Shown here: piece after piece, positions 1 to 10,797 of the stretch
Layout: each line of letters starts with the position of its first letter
How positions within the stretch are numbered: the first letter of the stretch is position 1
Assembly (NCBI GenBank): GCA_023653785.1
Contig: JAMKCH010019724.1
Coordinates: 124,001-188,000 of the forward strand
From: Ophioderma brevispina
Taxonomy: Eukaryota > Echinodermata > Ophiuroidea > Amphilepidida > Ophiodermatidae
Reading direction: 5' to 3'
Length of the DNA: 64,000 nt
Program-made: the position numbers and the translations under genes
The notes under the pieces: model-generated
The model's input: only the letters and a program-made list of their open reading frames with translations
Told to the model about the DNA's origin: nothing
Databases searched by the model: none

Positions 1-99
1 GGTAAATCCAAGCGTGAATATTGTCAAGGTTCACTATTTTTCCACATATTACTATTGTTTGGCGTTTTATGGAGATTGCTAATTTTTGCTTTTTCTAAG

Positions 100-960
100 T
101 TCAGCTGTCACAGGAACAGAAATCAATGTTGCATTTTTTAAAACTCATGGATAAGCAGCCATCTTGGATAATTCAAATGGCCGCCATTGACTATACTGTG
201 CTAATCTTGGCTCCTAAAGCCCTAAAAACGTAATTCCACCATCTAACCCTATTTTGGAGGGTGTCAATCTCGATGCAACAACATTAGATTATGTGGCTGT
301 GACGGTCATCTTAAATTCAAAATGGCCGCCAGGGAAGTTGGCTTTTTGAGATACAATTCGCTTAACCAGTAAGGCGTGATATGGCATCTATACCCATTTT
401 TTCATGTTCAGAAATCCAATAAGAACATTATAACAACCATGGACCATGTGGCGGTTTGTGGAAGCAGCTTGAATTCAAAATGGCCGGCCATTGGAACCGA
501 TAATGTGCTATATCTTGGCTCCTAAAGCACCTAGTAAATGTAATTCCACCATATAAACCCATTGTTGGAGGGTGTTCAATCTCATGCAACAACATTAGAT
601 TATGTGGCTGTGACGGTCATCGTGCAATTTCAAAATGGCCGCCAAGGGAAGTTGGTTTTGAGATACAGTCTCTAACAGTAGAGGCGTGATTGAGGGCATA
701 TATACCCATGTTCTTCATGGTTCCAGAAATCCAATAAGAACATTAATAACACAATGGACCATGTGGTTTGGAAGCCATCTTGAAATCAAAATGGCCGCCA
801 AGGGGAAACGTTTTTGCCCACATCTCGGTCTCTAATACCAGTAAATTCATGATTGTAGTGTTATAGCCCAATGCTATACCCATGCTTCAGGGTCCAATAT
901 AACATTGTTAACAACAAACGGATCATTCGACGAGCAGCCCATCTTGACTTTCAAAAATGG
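100..960. repeat. Tandem repeat built on AAAATGGCCGCCA half-units
   Basis: Two full units of about 305 bases lie at roughly 178-483 and 484-791. Each consists of two half-units of about 150 bases that begin at a copy of AAAATGGCCGCCA (near 176, 322, 480, 632 and 790). Landmarks shared by both units include CTTGGCTCCTAAAGC, GCAACAACATTAGATTATG and AATCCAATAAGAACATTA. More degenerate copies of the motif continue to about 1.35 kb. No coding potential is seen. Confidence 0.75.
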
Positions 961-1819
961 CTGCCAGTACTAGAGTTGCCTACAAAAGGTATGCGAAACA
1001 CAAAGTAGTGTATAGTAGTACAGAGGGTGCCCCTGCAAAAATGGTAAGGTTTCAAGTTTGCGTGTGAAATTATGTCTTAACCATACATTACACCTTGTAT
1101 CTGACATTTTCTGACGCTGACCCACTTTTGACACAAGATGGCGGCCGGTATGGCTGCATTCAAAGATCTTAACAAGCTTAAAAATTACCACAGATCTCTC
1201 TATATTTCAACATCCGTAAGTTTCGATTAAAAAGGAAAAAATTAAGTACGTGAGTTATGTCTTCAAAATTGCCTATTAGAAGGTCATAACTGATGCCTTT
1301 GCTTTGTAAAACATGCTTAAATGGCAGCCACAATGAATACCTTCAAAAATCTCAAAAAACACTGTAATATGTTAATATTAGCATATCCCGAAATTTACGA
1401 TAAAAGTGTAAAAAGTACGAGATATATCTTAACCATTAGAAAGTCGTATTTGAAATTTTATTTGGGTAAAGATGGTTAAGATGGGGTCAATACATTACCC
1501 AAAGATTGGCAGTTTATAGGTTTAAAGATCCTGAAAGATGCCGCATATTTGCCACGATATTGAATTTATGCCAAGTTTAACAAAAGAGAAAATCAGATCA
1601 TGACGTTCTAACAGTTTTAGGTGGAGTAGTGAAAGACAAATATCGTATGTCATTCATTTGTACTTAACTTTCATCACATATTTTTATAAGTTGCTAAAGA
1701 TCTTGTAAGGTGGTCATTTTGGCTGCGATCTGGATCGTGAAGTATGTTAACTAAATAAAAAATATGAGTTTCTCATGCCCAAAGACATATAATCTCGCCA
1801 TACTTTAATTTACACTTGT

Positions 1820-2690
1820 TTTATTTTAAAACAGTTCTTGGATGTCTTCTTATGATCGTGTCAAAAGAAACGTGGTCTCAAATATGGGGATTCCCAGAGA
1901 TGAGTACAACTTCTGGCTGCTTAACTGAATTCCGCAAGGTCCTTGTGTGCATTGTTGCTCCAGCAGTGTGCGGACCAAGAGAGTGTTCCATTGTCTGTAG
2001 TGCTGTGCCACAACCACAGGTATAGGCCTGATCGGCTACAGGTACCCCACTTCTGATCGGCCAATTCTGGTTCTAATCTGCTTGAGGCATTGTTATTCAG
2101 CCCATAGGAGTCAGCTCCAGGTGGGAGATGCGCACCAGGTTCAAAACAATAGATGTTACTTGGTTGATAGCAGGTATTTCTTTCCACAAGGCGAAGTCCC
2201 TTAAGCTCTTAGAGGAATGTTTCAAAAGTTGGACTCTTGCGTAAGAAACTCTCTCTCTGGCTTTAAGGCGGTTGGCAGCAGGTATCTGCCAGACATAGGT
2301 CGTCACATAGATACTTGGCAGCAACGCTCTGCATGCTCGCTACACTACGGATGTCTGGTGGAGCCAATTCCTGCTAGGATGTATATAGTTTTCCGTTGTT
2401 GTTGGACGGAGGTTTCTGTAACAAGGCGACAGGAGGCATTTAACACGGAATCAAGCTTCTTGGCATGTGTTGATCTTTCCCATACAGGGCAAGCATCCTC
2501 TGCACATGAGTAGTACAGGGCAAGTGCCGTCGATTTAGGGTAGTGAGCAAGCACCCCATCTTGTGCCAGTGAGTTGTTCAAGATATTATGCGTGAACATA
2601 CTGTACTCTGCGTCTCTCGATGTGGGTCTTATAAGAGAGGAGTGGCGGTCCAAGTTCTTGGATGATCGCCTAGGTATATGGCATTTATTT
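1820..2690 (-). mobile_element. LINE (non-LTR) reverse transcriptase C-terminal relic
   Basis: The minus strand carries the end of a non-LTR reverse transcriptase broken by frameshifts. At 2345-2653 the translation contains ALALYYSCAEDACPVWERS followed by HAKKLDSVLN and a LAGI motif, the pattern of the RT thumb and following segment in an invertebrate LINE family. Further along the minus strand, near 1970-2060, a Cys-rich patch (CGCGTALQTMEHSL) follows an RTRIGRSEVG segment, as expected downstream of that region. The relic interrupts the ATGGCCGCC repeat region. The family name is not resolved. Confidence 0.7.
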
Positions 2691-3065
2691 TTTCACGGTT
2701 TCGAAGGTGGCCATTTTGAAATGTGAGAAGTTGAAAACAAACTGACAGATATGATTTCTATTAAGGGAAAAGCATATTTTTGTACTTAGTGTACACTTTT
2801 TCTGTAGTTATGATCATAAAACTAAAATTATGAAATGCCAATTCATAAGAGTTTTTGGTTGTTTGAAGTGGCCATATATAAATTGGATGCCCGTAGGAAA
2901 AACAAAGTTGCCATATGTGGCTTTCTAATCGCCAAGGCCATCTTATCTCATATTATTTTCTTGATGATATTTGATGCTATATCCAAAAATTTTTACTATT
3001 TAATTACAGATATATGACAATTGTAGGTTTAAGGTTCTCAGAGGGGTTACCACCTGAATTGGAGC

Positions 3066-3460
3066 ATGTTGACAAAACAAAAATACTATATACGGACTTT
3101 AATGGTCAAAGGCTATAGAGACCAATCCCATACTATAACAAGGAGGACAGAAGAACACCAACTACTCCCTTCTCAAAGAGCTCCTATGTGTGTGTTGTCT
3201 CTGAAGCTTATGCTTCTACAAGGTATTTGGACAAGTGTCATCATACTTGCCCGAACTTGCCCTTTCTTGTATATCCATGGCAGGTCAGTCTTTGCCTCTG
3301 AAGATTACAAGACGCTCCTCACGGTTCCTCGTACAAAAAAAGTCAGCGGGTAACAGGGCTTTTAGCAATGCAGCACCTAGCCTATGGAAAATCTTTGCCC
3401 ATCTCTGTTCGCCACTCCATTGTCCATTGTTACTTTTAAGAAAGCAATGAAATGTCACCA
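3066..3460 (+). mobile_element. LINE 3' relic, CR1/L2-like RT C-terminus
   Basis: On the + strand, 3235-3450 translates to a segment with LVQKKSAGNRAFSNAAPSLW followed by a short leucine-rich end. This matches the closing part of CR1/L2-type reverse transcriptases (pattern PRT-x-GxRAFxxAAPxLWNxLP, then FKxxLKTxLF). The upstream frame 3066-3353 overlaps it, which indicates at least one frameshift. A repeated TGTATTGTATTGTAT tract about 210 bases downstream may be the 3' tail. Confidence 0.7.
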
Positions 3461-4084
3461 TTCCAAAGAGTGAGCATGGTCCTTAAAATTGGCATCTATT
3501 TCCATGTATTTTTTTTATGTGGCATGTTTCTTACTATAGATTAGAAGATATGTGTTTTACCTCAAGGTTATTGCTCTTTAAATCTATCATATTATCGTGT
3601 TTAGGCAAAAAAAATTCCTTTTTATTTGAACGCTTTCACCTTCATAGCACTATATCAAAGTAGGTTTGTATTGTATTGTATAAACATTATCGATATAACC
3701 ATATAACCAAATATACAAAAGGGTATGGCAATTAAGAGATTTTTTTAAATCGTTGAGATGGCAATATGACCCCCATCTTGAAATTGAAGCATGCTAACAA
3801 AGCAATATTATCAGATTGGACTTTGTAATTGTCAAAGACCTATAGCTCAGATTATAATTACAATTTTATTATACTTTCTGAATGATGTAACTAAACATAT
3901 TACAGATATATGGTAATTTAAAAGTTTAAAAGATTGTTAAAGGTGGCCATATTGGCCACCATCTTAGATTTTGAGCTTGTTGGAAACTAAATTACCAGAT
4001 AATAGTTCCTAAAGGCAAGCAACAGACATATATCAAGACTTCAATTTGCACATTTATCACATTTTGTAAAGGCAAACTCTGTAA

Positions 4085-4460
4085 ATACTACACTGCTATA
4101 GCGGCCATTTTGAAATTTAAGATGGCTGCTATGACCAAGTGATCCAATGTTTCTATGAAAATATTTATTGAATTTCTAGACCATGGAAACATGGATATAA
4201 ACACTGGAATTATGCCTCTACCAGTCTCAGAAACCGGGATATGGGCAAAAGCCACTTTATTTGGCGGCCATTTTGAAATTTAATATGGCTGCCAAAACCA
4301 AATGATATGATGTTGTTATCAATGATCTTATTGCATTCCTTGACCCTTAAAACATGGGTATAGACACCAGAATCATGCTTCTACGAGTCTTAGAATCCGA
4401 GATATGAGCAAAAAATTGGCGGCCATTTTGAAATCCAAAATGGCCACCATAGGGGAATTT
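4085..4460. repeat. Degenerate tandem units with GGCGGCCATTTTGAAAT
   Basis: Three units with a period of about 160 bases start near 4100, 4264 and 4422. Each contains GGCCATTTTGAAAT followed by an ATGGCTGCC-like motif, then a stretch with AAACATGG and a GAGTCTTAGAA-like segment. They are older relatives of the repeat at 100-960, from which three kilobases of insertions separate them. Confidence 0.6.
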
Positions 4461-5140
4461 TAAAAAATGCCAACATTGATTTTCTTATTTGGCGAACCAT
4501 AAGCTTTCAGAAAATGTATAGTTTTCCTAATCTCCATAAAAAGCCAACAAAATTACATAAGAAACCTGACTATATACTCGATTCGCCCTGATATAGGGAC
4601 AACCTGTACTTTTTTACGGGTGAAAGCTGTTTCTGAGGGACGCACGTAGCAATTAAACTTTGCAGCACTCATTGTCTGTGCGTTCTTAATACTGTGTGCT
4701 CTACGGTCAATACGATGTGCAGTGGGCAAAACATAGAGGGTCACTGGTAAAAGTAACGTACGTTAAAATGTGAAATACTACCTATATAAGGCAGGTGTGA
4801 GATTGAATCCTGAATATGGTAACAATGGTATTTACGCTGTCCACACAGGTGATTTTGGGCCTTATAATTACTATCATACGTTACTAAACTAATACAACTA
4901 ATACAATAGTCAATATCCACTCATAGATGGTCCAATTTAATGTAGTTCTTTAAAGTTGAAGCACGTTTGATGTAATATTTGCAAATGAAAACCTTGGCTT
5001 AAACACAAAAAACGCAAACACAACTTTGTAATTAACGTCGACTCCTTGGGTAGATTAAAATGCTTCTTCCCTATTTCACCTAATGGATATGACCCAAAAG
5101 TTTCCCCAGCTCTATATCAGCGAGAATCGAGTGTATAATT

Positions 5141-5314
5141 TTTTGTTGCGGAAGAGTCAACTGAATGAGTGCCCTATGTTCACCATTGTCCCGGGACGGA
5201 GCCCGGAGGACTATATATCCGTGCCACACCGGTGTAGAAGAACCATTGTCCGGCGTACTCATAGATCCGGGAAAACAATAGGGTAATCGATTCAGTTGAC
5301 TCTTTACGCAACAT
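5141..5314. mobile_element. Short foldback (MITE-like) element
   Basis: The left end (TTGTTGCGGAAGAGTCAACT) is the reverse complement, with one or two differences, of the right end (AGTTGACTCTTTACGCAACA). Inner parts (CCCTATG...GTCCCGGGA against TCCGGGAAAACAATAGGG) also pair. Length and lack of coding sequence fit a non-autonomous DNA element. The superfamily is unknown. Confidence 0.55.
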
Positions 5315-5920
5315 TAGTTCACGCTTATTCCGTTATCGTCTATGGAGCCCGGACTTAGGCCCCCGACGGACTATATCTGCTTTCACCACCGGTGTAAAAA
5401 GGAATATATCCTCTGAAGCCATAGTCCGATTCAAAAGCAAAAGCTTTCTTTTATGACATGATGTAAATATAACGTCACTATTTTATTTTTTTCACCTCCA
5501 AAGAGGGAGAAGCTGACATATGATGCCAACGTCGTCGGGCAGCGAACAAAGCACTGCCCAACAGTTGCGGACGCACCTGCAGGGCTTGTGCTTTTAAATA
5601 TTGCGCTCAATAAGGAGTTTTTTTTCTTGAAGATAGCTGTATGGCACATTCTTTGCACCGCCAACGTTTAGAGAGCAGGTTTCTTGTGTTTAAACAAAAA
5701 AAACATGACGTTACATCATCTATAGACGATGTGCCATCTGTTATAAGCCGATTAGCGCCTAGCTCTTCGGATTAGCCTTGGAGATAACTATACATTACTG
5801 AATTGCGCATTCCTCATTTGAAAAGCCCGATTGTCTGCCAGTTCTGAAAGTGTCGAAAATAGCCCTAAAGAGTTGCTGTCCAGTTGAATATTCACTTTGA
5901 TTCCGGCAGGGATATTTTTA

Positions 5921-6115
5921 ATAGGGCGCTTGCACGGCAGGTCAATAGGTTATCTTGGCCAGACCTGCCTCCAGAACAACCCACGCATGCAGAGAATACA
6001 AAGGAATCACCTGCAGAAATAACTGAAATGTTCAGGTGAACCAGGTGCATGTATTGTATTCCTCTCATGCGTGGTTGATCTGGAGGGCAAACAAAAAGTC
6101 CATTCAACATAATTT
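5921..6115 (+). repeat. Foldback repeat family R1, copy 1
   Basis: This is one of five related copies of a repeat of about 150-200 bases. The signature is AGGTCAATAGGTTA, then CCAGAACAACCCACGCATG, TGAAATGTTCAGGTGAACC, a TTGTATTC motif, and a closing CAAAAAGTCCATTCAACATAA. Internal arms (CTCCAGAACAACCC...GCATG against CATGC...GGTTGATCTGGAG) are mutually inverted, so the unit can fold on itself. Confidence 0.65.
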
Positions 6116-6207
6116 AGCTCTGTGCAAGGGCCCTATAGTTTGTCACGCCATGCTAGATTTGTCCTAACACAACAAAAAGAAAGCTAGTGTCACGGAAATG
6201 CTAAAAA

Positions 6208-6440
6208 ATGCATCTGGAATGGGAGCCATTGGAACATCGTAGAGCAGCCCAAAGATTGACACTCATTTACAAGTCTGTTAACAACTTGGTTGCAATTGAC
6301 ACCGATTCCTACCAGGTTAAGCCAAGACAAGGGGTCTCTACCAGGAAACAATCAACTACTTCTTTCAATAAATTACTTGCCACAAAGGACTCTTTCAAAT
6401 ACTCTTTATTTCCAAGATCCTTTGCCGAATGGAACTGACC
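6208..6440 (+). mobile_element. LINE 3' relic, RT C-terminus
   Basis: The frame at 6208-6438 reads HLEWEPLEHRRAAQRLTLIY, then a Lys/Arg-rich segment, then KYSLFPRSFAEWN. This is the hallmark C-terminus of CR1/Jockey-type reverse transcriptases (LxWxxLxxRRxxxRLxLxYK ... SFFPRTIxxWNxLP). Only this end is present. It sits between two oppositely oriented copies of repeat R1. Confidence 0.8.
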
Positions 6441-6795
6441 CCCACCAAATATCAGGGATGCTCCTACTCTTGGTTCCTCCAAGTCTGGGATTAAAGGCAT
6501 CAACTTAGGCAAAGTTATTAACCAAGTCCACTTCAAAAATTAATGCATGCTGCTTAGTCACAACGCGCATGCATGTTACATCCCAGCGAGGAGTTTATGC
6601 AGTAGTTCACCAGAACCAGAACCAACCATGAAAATTAGACTATATTTATCAGGTGTACCAAAAATTGCAAAAGGTTGCATACAGTCAGAAGACGGTTGAA
6701 AAACATGTTCGAAACTGTCTTAGGCGGTACCTCATGAAAATATGACGTTCGACGTCATGCTAACAGGCGCCAATTGGGTGCTTTCATAGAAGTTA

Positions 6796-6990
6796 AATTA
6801 TGTTGAATGGACTTTTGTTTGCCTCCAGATCATCCAAGCATACGAAAAATACAATAGATGCACCTGGTTCACCTGAACATTTCAGATGTTTCAGCAGGTG
6901 ATTCTTTTGTAATTTCTGCATGCTTGGGTTGTTCTGGAGGACAGCACTGACCAAGTTAACCTATTGACCTCTTGTATAATCGCCATTTAG
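6796..6990 (-). repeat. Foldback repeat family R1, copy 2 (inverted)
   Basis: Read on the minus strand this has the R1 signature: AGGTCAATAGGTTAACTTGG, CCAGAACAACCCAAGCATG, TGAAATGTTCAGGTGAACC, CTTGGATGATCTGGAGG and a closing AGTCCATTCAACATAA. With copy 1 it forms an inverted pair around the LINE relic at 6208-6440. Confidence 0.65.
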
Positions 6991-7106
6991 AGCGAATTTA
7001 GGGCCCGGCTTTTCAGACTATGGTAAATAAAGCATGCGCAAATCAATGAAGGCTAACCCTAGAAACTAAAAATCCCATGCAAACAAATTTCGCATCGTCT
7101 GTAGGG

Positions 7107-7256
7107 CACTTGCATGGAAGGTCAATACGTTAATTTGGTCAGAAGCATGTAGAGAAAACAAAAGAATCCGAAACATTCAGGTGAACCGGAAGCATTATTG
7201 TATTCTTTTCATACTTGAATGATCTGGAGGGAAAACAAGAGTCCATCTTTTACCTT
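7107..7256 (+). repeat. Foldback repeat family R1, copy 3
   Basis: A shorter copy with GGTCAATACGTTAATTTGG, AACATTCAGGTGAACC, TTGAATGATCTGGAGG and AAGAGTCCATC. It lies about 60 bases upstream of the first gene A exon in the window, inside the same intron. Confidence 0.55.
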
Positions 7257-7315
7257 CCGTGAACATCGAACCTTAATAAAGAAATTTGTTTTGTCATTAT
7301 TTTCTTTATAATCAG

Positions 7316-7465
7316 GGCTGGTTGACAACGAAGGTGTTATAGATAAGGGCACCGATCAGCTCCCTTTCACCACCATTATTTACGCTAATGGTCCTGGAGG
7401 CGAAGAAACAATGGATTCATATCAAATGTTCGGTGATCGTCCTGATATTACAGCCGTAGATACTT
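7316..7465 (+). CDS. Gene A exon 8 (penultimate)
   Basis: The acceptor ATCAG precedes 7316 and the donor GTAAGG starts at 7466. The reading frame is entered at phase 1 and left at phase 1 (150 bases). It differs from gene B exon 8 at many sites, including DSYQMFGDRPDITAVDT in place of [17 protein letters not shown]. Confidence 0.9.
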
Positions 7466-10190
7466 GTAAGGACGCATATAATAATCTTCGTCTAAATACA
7501 CGAGTATTAGAAAGCCAAGGTCTAATCGAAAAGTTGTAACAGAAGAAGGGGTTGACAGAAAAGACCACTCTTCGGCGTTTAAATAGGAATGGCGGGTTGG
7601 TTCATTTAGTGACTCTACTTTCTGATGAATTGAGCATTCTTTACGGAATAAAGTGCAGCATCACATGCACTTTATTTTGCATTACGGAATAAAGTGCATC
7701 ATCACATGTACTTTATTTTGTAAAGGCTGCTGAATTCATCAGAGTCCCTTGGGTCACTAAACGGCCCAACCCCAGGAATGATGCGATTGCGCAAGTGGGT
7801 CCGATTGGGGAGAATATCTTGTAAACAGAAACACCCATCCAGGTGTTGTTTCCCGTTTAAGGTGCAACGAGAGATTTCACATATCAGGTGTCCCTAAAAA
7901 ATCGAAAGTACTGATTTTTGCCCTGATGTAAAGCTTTCCATCAAAAATATCCAATCTAAAAGGATTTAGTTAAGTGAGAAGTGGTTCTTGGTACAAAAAT
8001 TGTGATATTTGTAATTTCGTATAAGAGCAAACACGAGATTCAGGCTATGTTTTAGATTGAATACATGTATAGGCAAATCAAAATCACCGTTTCTCTTTTT
8101 AAGACATTTCTGTAGCCAAATACAAGGTAAGAGATCTAATGAGTGCCTAATCATGGCCGTCCCCAGAGGGGGGTGGGGGGGGGGGGGGTGGGGTGTTGTA
8201 AACACCCCCCCCCCATTTACAAAATTCGTCGGTAGGTAAAATGTTGACTTGTCGGCGATAAGGGTATAATATCGGCGCAACTGATTGATGGACGGACTAT
8301 TGGCGATGCAGCCCTCCAATCTGTTGTTGGTTGTTTTGTTTCATAGCTGGAGAATGACTTGCTGTCGGTTGCGGTTGACCAGCCCCCCCCCCCCCCCCTC
8401 TTCAGACTTTCGAACCGAGTGAAAAAAAATTCAGGCGGGTCTACCTGGCTGAGCGCAGCGAGCCGGAAAATTTTATAATTCTTGAATCCGGCCCATGATT
8501 TTGTCGGCAACACAGACTCAACACCCCCCCCCCCCCCCATTAAAAATGGTCTGGGAACGCCCCTGTGCCTAATCTATATGAAATTACTATTATGACACAA
8601 TATCTGGGTGCCTCAAAATCTCTCGTTGCACCATCCGTCATTCTTTTCAATTTCCTGGGCCTCCTATCCCCAAAATTCCTAGGCCATCTTACAAGCTTTT
8701 GAGCAACATAGACCAGGTTATTTGGAGTATTTAGTAATCTACAATGTATTATGTAGACAACATCACCATAAAAGATTTACCAAGGGTTATTTTTTGGGAT
8801 ATTTTTAGATACTGGCCAAAGTGGCCCATAATACAATAAGCGGTAACTTCTTTCAGTTGTTTTACGTGTGGAAAGTCGCTGCTCTCCGCAAAATACCAAC
8901 AATAATTTGTGAAAAAATAAGTTTGATACAATTATATCAAGGCTATCAAAAATTAAATTCATCATACAATTGAATTGTCCCGCTTTCGTTAAGATGATGG
9001 TAACTGTTGAAGTCAACGAACTATATCAATGTTTTGATTGTTATTTAAAAGCCTATAAAGAGAAAGCATTTCCGGCCAGATGTAACGAAAGGTTAAATTG
9101 GAAAAGTAGGGACTAATATCTTGAAGGGACTTGAAAACATGTGTATCAGTGGCTCATAGCGAACGTTGTTAATGAATGTGCATAATCGGCGGAAGCTACA
9201 AAATTTAGGACAGGGATGAGCTCGTAAATTCAGTAAATCTGGTTCAAAATTAAGTGCGAGCGTAGAGAGGAGCGGAGATTCCACTTTCTATGATCAACAG
9301 AAATAGTTAACTAAAATTAAAGGTACCTAAACTACTCAATTCCAAAATGAGATGAATCGGATATTTCCTTTTGATGTTGTAAACCTTTTTATGAAATATA
9401 ACATTACCATAGGATGCTACGTATTATTAAAATTCTGGCGGAATTTGATGACAACGTTGTGATTTTCTATTAGAAGAACGTCGATTTGAGCTTGGCTATT
9501 TCACACAGATGTAAAAAAGATTTGTTAGAAAATTGAGGGAGCCATACTTGAGAAATATCCGAGTCGGCCTTTTATGGCTGCATAAATGAAAGGTAGAAAC
9601 TAAGCGACCATGCAGATTTGCACTTGTAGAGACTACGACGTGGTTTAATATATTTATACACCCCTCGTCGTTGTCGTAGAATTTTTACCCACCCCATTGG
9701 TATGGTAAAGTCCCAACATTGAATCAACGTAGATCTCAGGTTTTGACATATTATACACCATGTTTTAACAGTGGATCAACGTAGTCGAGATACTACATCG
9801 ATTCAACGTTGAAAATAAATGAATATCCTTTCATATCCTTGTATTTTCACTGTTGATTCGACATCGAAACTTGACAACACTTTGAGTCTACTTTGTGCCC
9901 GATAAGATTGAATAATAGTTTGTGTGATAAGTGCCTATCTTTCTTTTTCAGCTCTGGAATCATACAGGCAGCAAGCTATAGTTCCCAAATCATCTGAGAC
10001 ACACGGAGGAGACGATGTTGGCATCTGGGCTGATGGACCAATGGCCCACCTGTTCCACACCGTACACGAACAACATTACATTATGCACGCCATGGCATAT
10101 GCAACATGCCTGGACGCAGACAAGCAGCACTGCGCTCCAAAGCAGAAATACTCTTCTGCGGCACAAATTCTACGAGGGCGCAAATCTTAA
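7316..10190 (+). CDS. ALP: Alkaline phosphatase gene A, 3' part (last two exons)
   Basis: This is the 3' end of a metazoan alkaline phosphatase, a zinc/magnesium phosphomonoesterase of the secretory pathway. Coding exons are 7316-7465 and 9952-10190, joined in phase 1 and corresponding to exons 8 and 9 of gene B. The first carries [11 protein letters not shown] and YANGPG, matching the conserved ALP segment before the final histidine ligand. The second carries SSETHGGDDVG (zinc-ligand His), [16 protein letters not shown] and CLDADKQHC, then stops at TAA 10188-10190. No exon for the DHGHH or ADHSH motifs was found upstream in the window, so the preceding intron exceeds 7.3 kb or those exons lie further left. 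Both exons are open without frameshifts. The C-terminus is short and charged, with no hydrophobic GPI-signal segment. Confidence 0.9.
7592..7773. mobile_element. Palindromic MITE-like element in gene A last intron
   Basis: The outer arms GGGTTGGTTCATTTAGTGAC and GTCACTAAACGGCCCAACCC are imperfect inverted repeats. The centre holds two direct copies of ACGGAATAAAGTGCA...CATCACATG...ACTTTATTTTG, about 40 bases each. No coding sequence is seen and the family is unknown. Confidence 0.6.
7861..8632. mobile_element. TTAA-type MITE (interrupted copy)
   Basis: It starts GGTGCAACGAGAGATTT just after a TTAA (7857-7860) and ends AAATCTCTCGTTGCACC, giving 17-base terminal inverted repeats. A second, uninterrupted copy at 23355-23681 shares the interior (AAGCTTTCCATCAAAAAT, AAGACATTTCTGTAGCCAAA). 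Here the element is split by another transposon at 8152-8565. A TTAA target suggests a piggyBac- or Kolobok-like transposase acted in trans; that assignment is inferred. Confidence 0.75.
8152..8565. mobile_element. Non-autonomous hAT-like element nested in the TTAA MITE
   Basis: The left terminus CATGGCCGTCCCCAGA matches the reverse complement of the right terminus (CAGGGGCGTTCCCAGA) at 13 of 16 positions. Both sides are flanked by the identical 8-base sequence TGCCTAAT (8144-8151 and 8566-8573), the target-site duplication length of hAT elements. The interior is non-coding, with long G or C homopolymers near 8167, 8205, 8384 and 8524. The uninterrupted sister MITE at 23.4 kb shows the empty site. 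Confidence 0.8.
8633..9951. other. Remainder of gene A last intron
   Basis: No gene is seen. Near 9715-9850 there are inverted copies of a GAATCAACGTAGATC / GATTCAACGTTG motif that may be a small foldback. Otherwise the stretch is AT-rich unique-looking sequence ending in the polypyrimidine tract and acceptor of exon 9. Confidence 0.5.
9952..10190 (+). CDS. Gene A exon 9 (terminal coding exon)
   Basis: The acceptor TTTTTCAG ends at 9951. The exon reads in one frame to TAA at 10188-10190 and encodes the last histidine zinc ligand (THGGDDV) and the C-terminal Cys pair CLDADKQHC. Bases 10017-10156 match gene B exon 9 (22569-22708) with a single difference. The protein ends YSSAAQILRGRKS. Confidence 0.92.
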
Positions 10191-10202
10191 TATCTGATGA
10201 CT

Positions 10203-10208
10203 ATTAAA
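10203..10208 (+). promoter_or_regulatory. Possible polyadenylation signal ATTAAA, gene A
   Basis: ATTAAA lies 13 bases after the gene A stop codon. It is the common variant hexamer but is very close to the stop, and no better signal is clear nearby, so this is tentative. Confidence 0.3.
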
Positions 10209-10463
10209 AGCGTGTTTGTCTGAAAGGCAGTTTAAAATCAATTACGCCTAAAAATAACGGATATTCAAAAAGTCTATTTCACATTTTATAAATAATTAAG
10301 TACTCTATTTCCCATAAAAGTTAATTTCGGGCAGGCTGCAGCATTATCATGTTCCAGAAAACAAGCCTATTCGTGCAAAGGCTTTATAAGGTTATAAATG
10401 TATAACTTCAATGCTTGTATTATTATTTTGAATAATACGAAGTGATCTAAAATAGCAGTAAAA

Positions 10464-10797
10464 CAGTTCGTGGCCAATATAGTGAGGTAATTCAGGGTGC
10501 ACAAGGATCCTAATTAAAAAAAGAGTCCGTCGTCAAATCGAAATTCAACTCGAAAATGGAGACTCGGCTTGGTCTTACCCCAAGACTTGACCAGGATAGA
10601 AAAGCTTGAAAATAATAAAGAATTGGATACAATACAGTACAAAAGTTCGTGGCCAATATATTGATGGTAATTCAGTGTGCACAGATCCTAATTAAAAAGA
10701 GTCCGCCGTCAAATCGAAATTCAACTCGAAAATGGAGACTCGGACTTTGGTCTACCCCACAGAGCTTTGAACAGGAGAAAGCTTGAAAATAATGCTA
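10464..10797. repeat. Local tandem duplication, about 178-base unit
   Basis: Two adjacent units (about 10464-10640 and 10642-10797) share GTTCGTGGCCAATATA, GATCCTAATTAAAAA, TCAAATCGAAATTCAACTCG and AAAATGGAGACTCGG, and both end with GCTTGAAAATAAT. Small indels separate them. It lies in the spacer between genes A and B and shows no coding potential. Short repeats of ACCTCCAACC...AAATCTGCCTC follow at 10835-10895. Confidence 0.75.

Noticed and set aside
1..7315. Search for gene A exon 7 (DHGHH / ADHSH)
   Set aside because: No matching segment was found by eye on the + strand; only repeats and LINE relics are present, so the exon is assumed to lie upstream of the window.
8057..8540. Gly/Pro-rich frames on both strands
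   Set aside because: They overlap G and C homopolymers within the nested hAT/TTAA elements and mirror each other.
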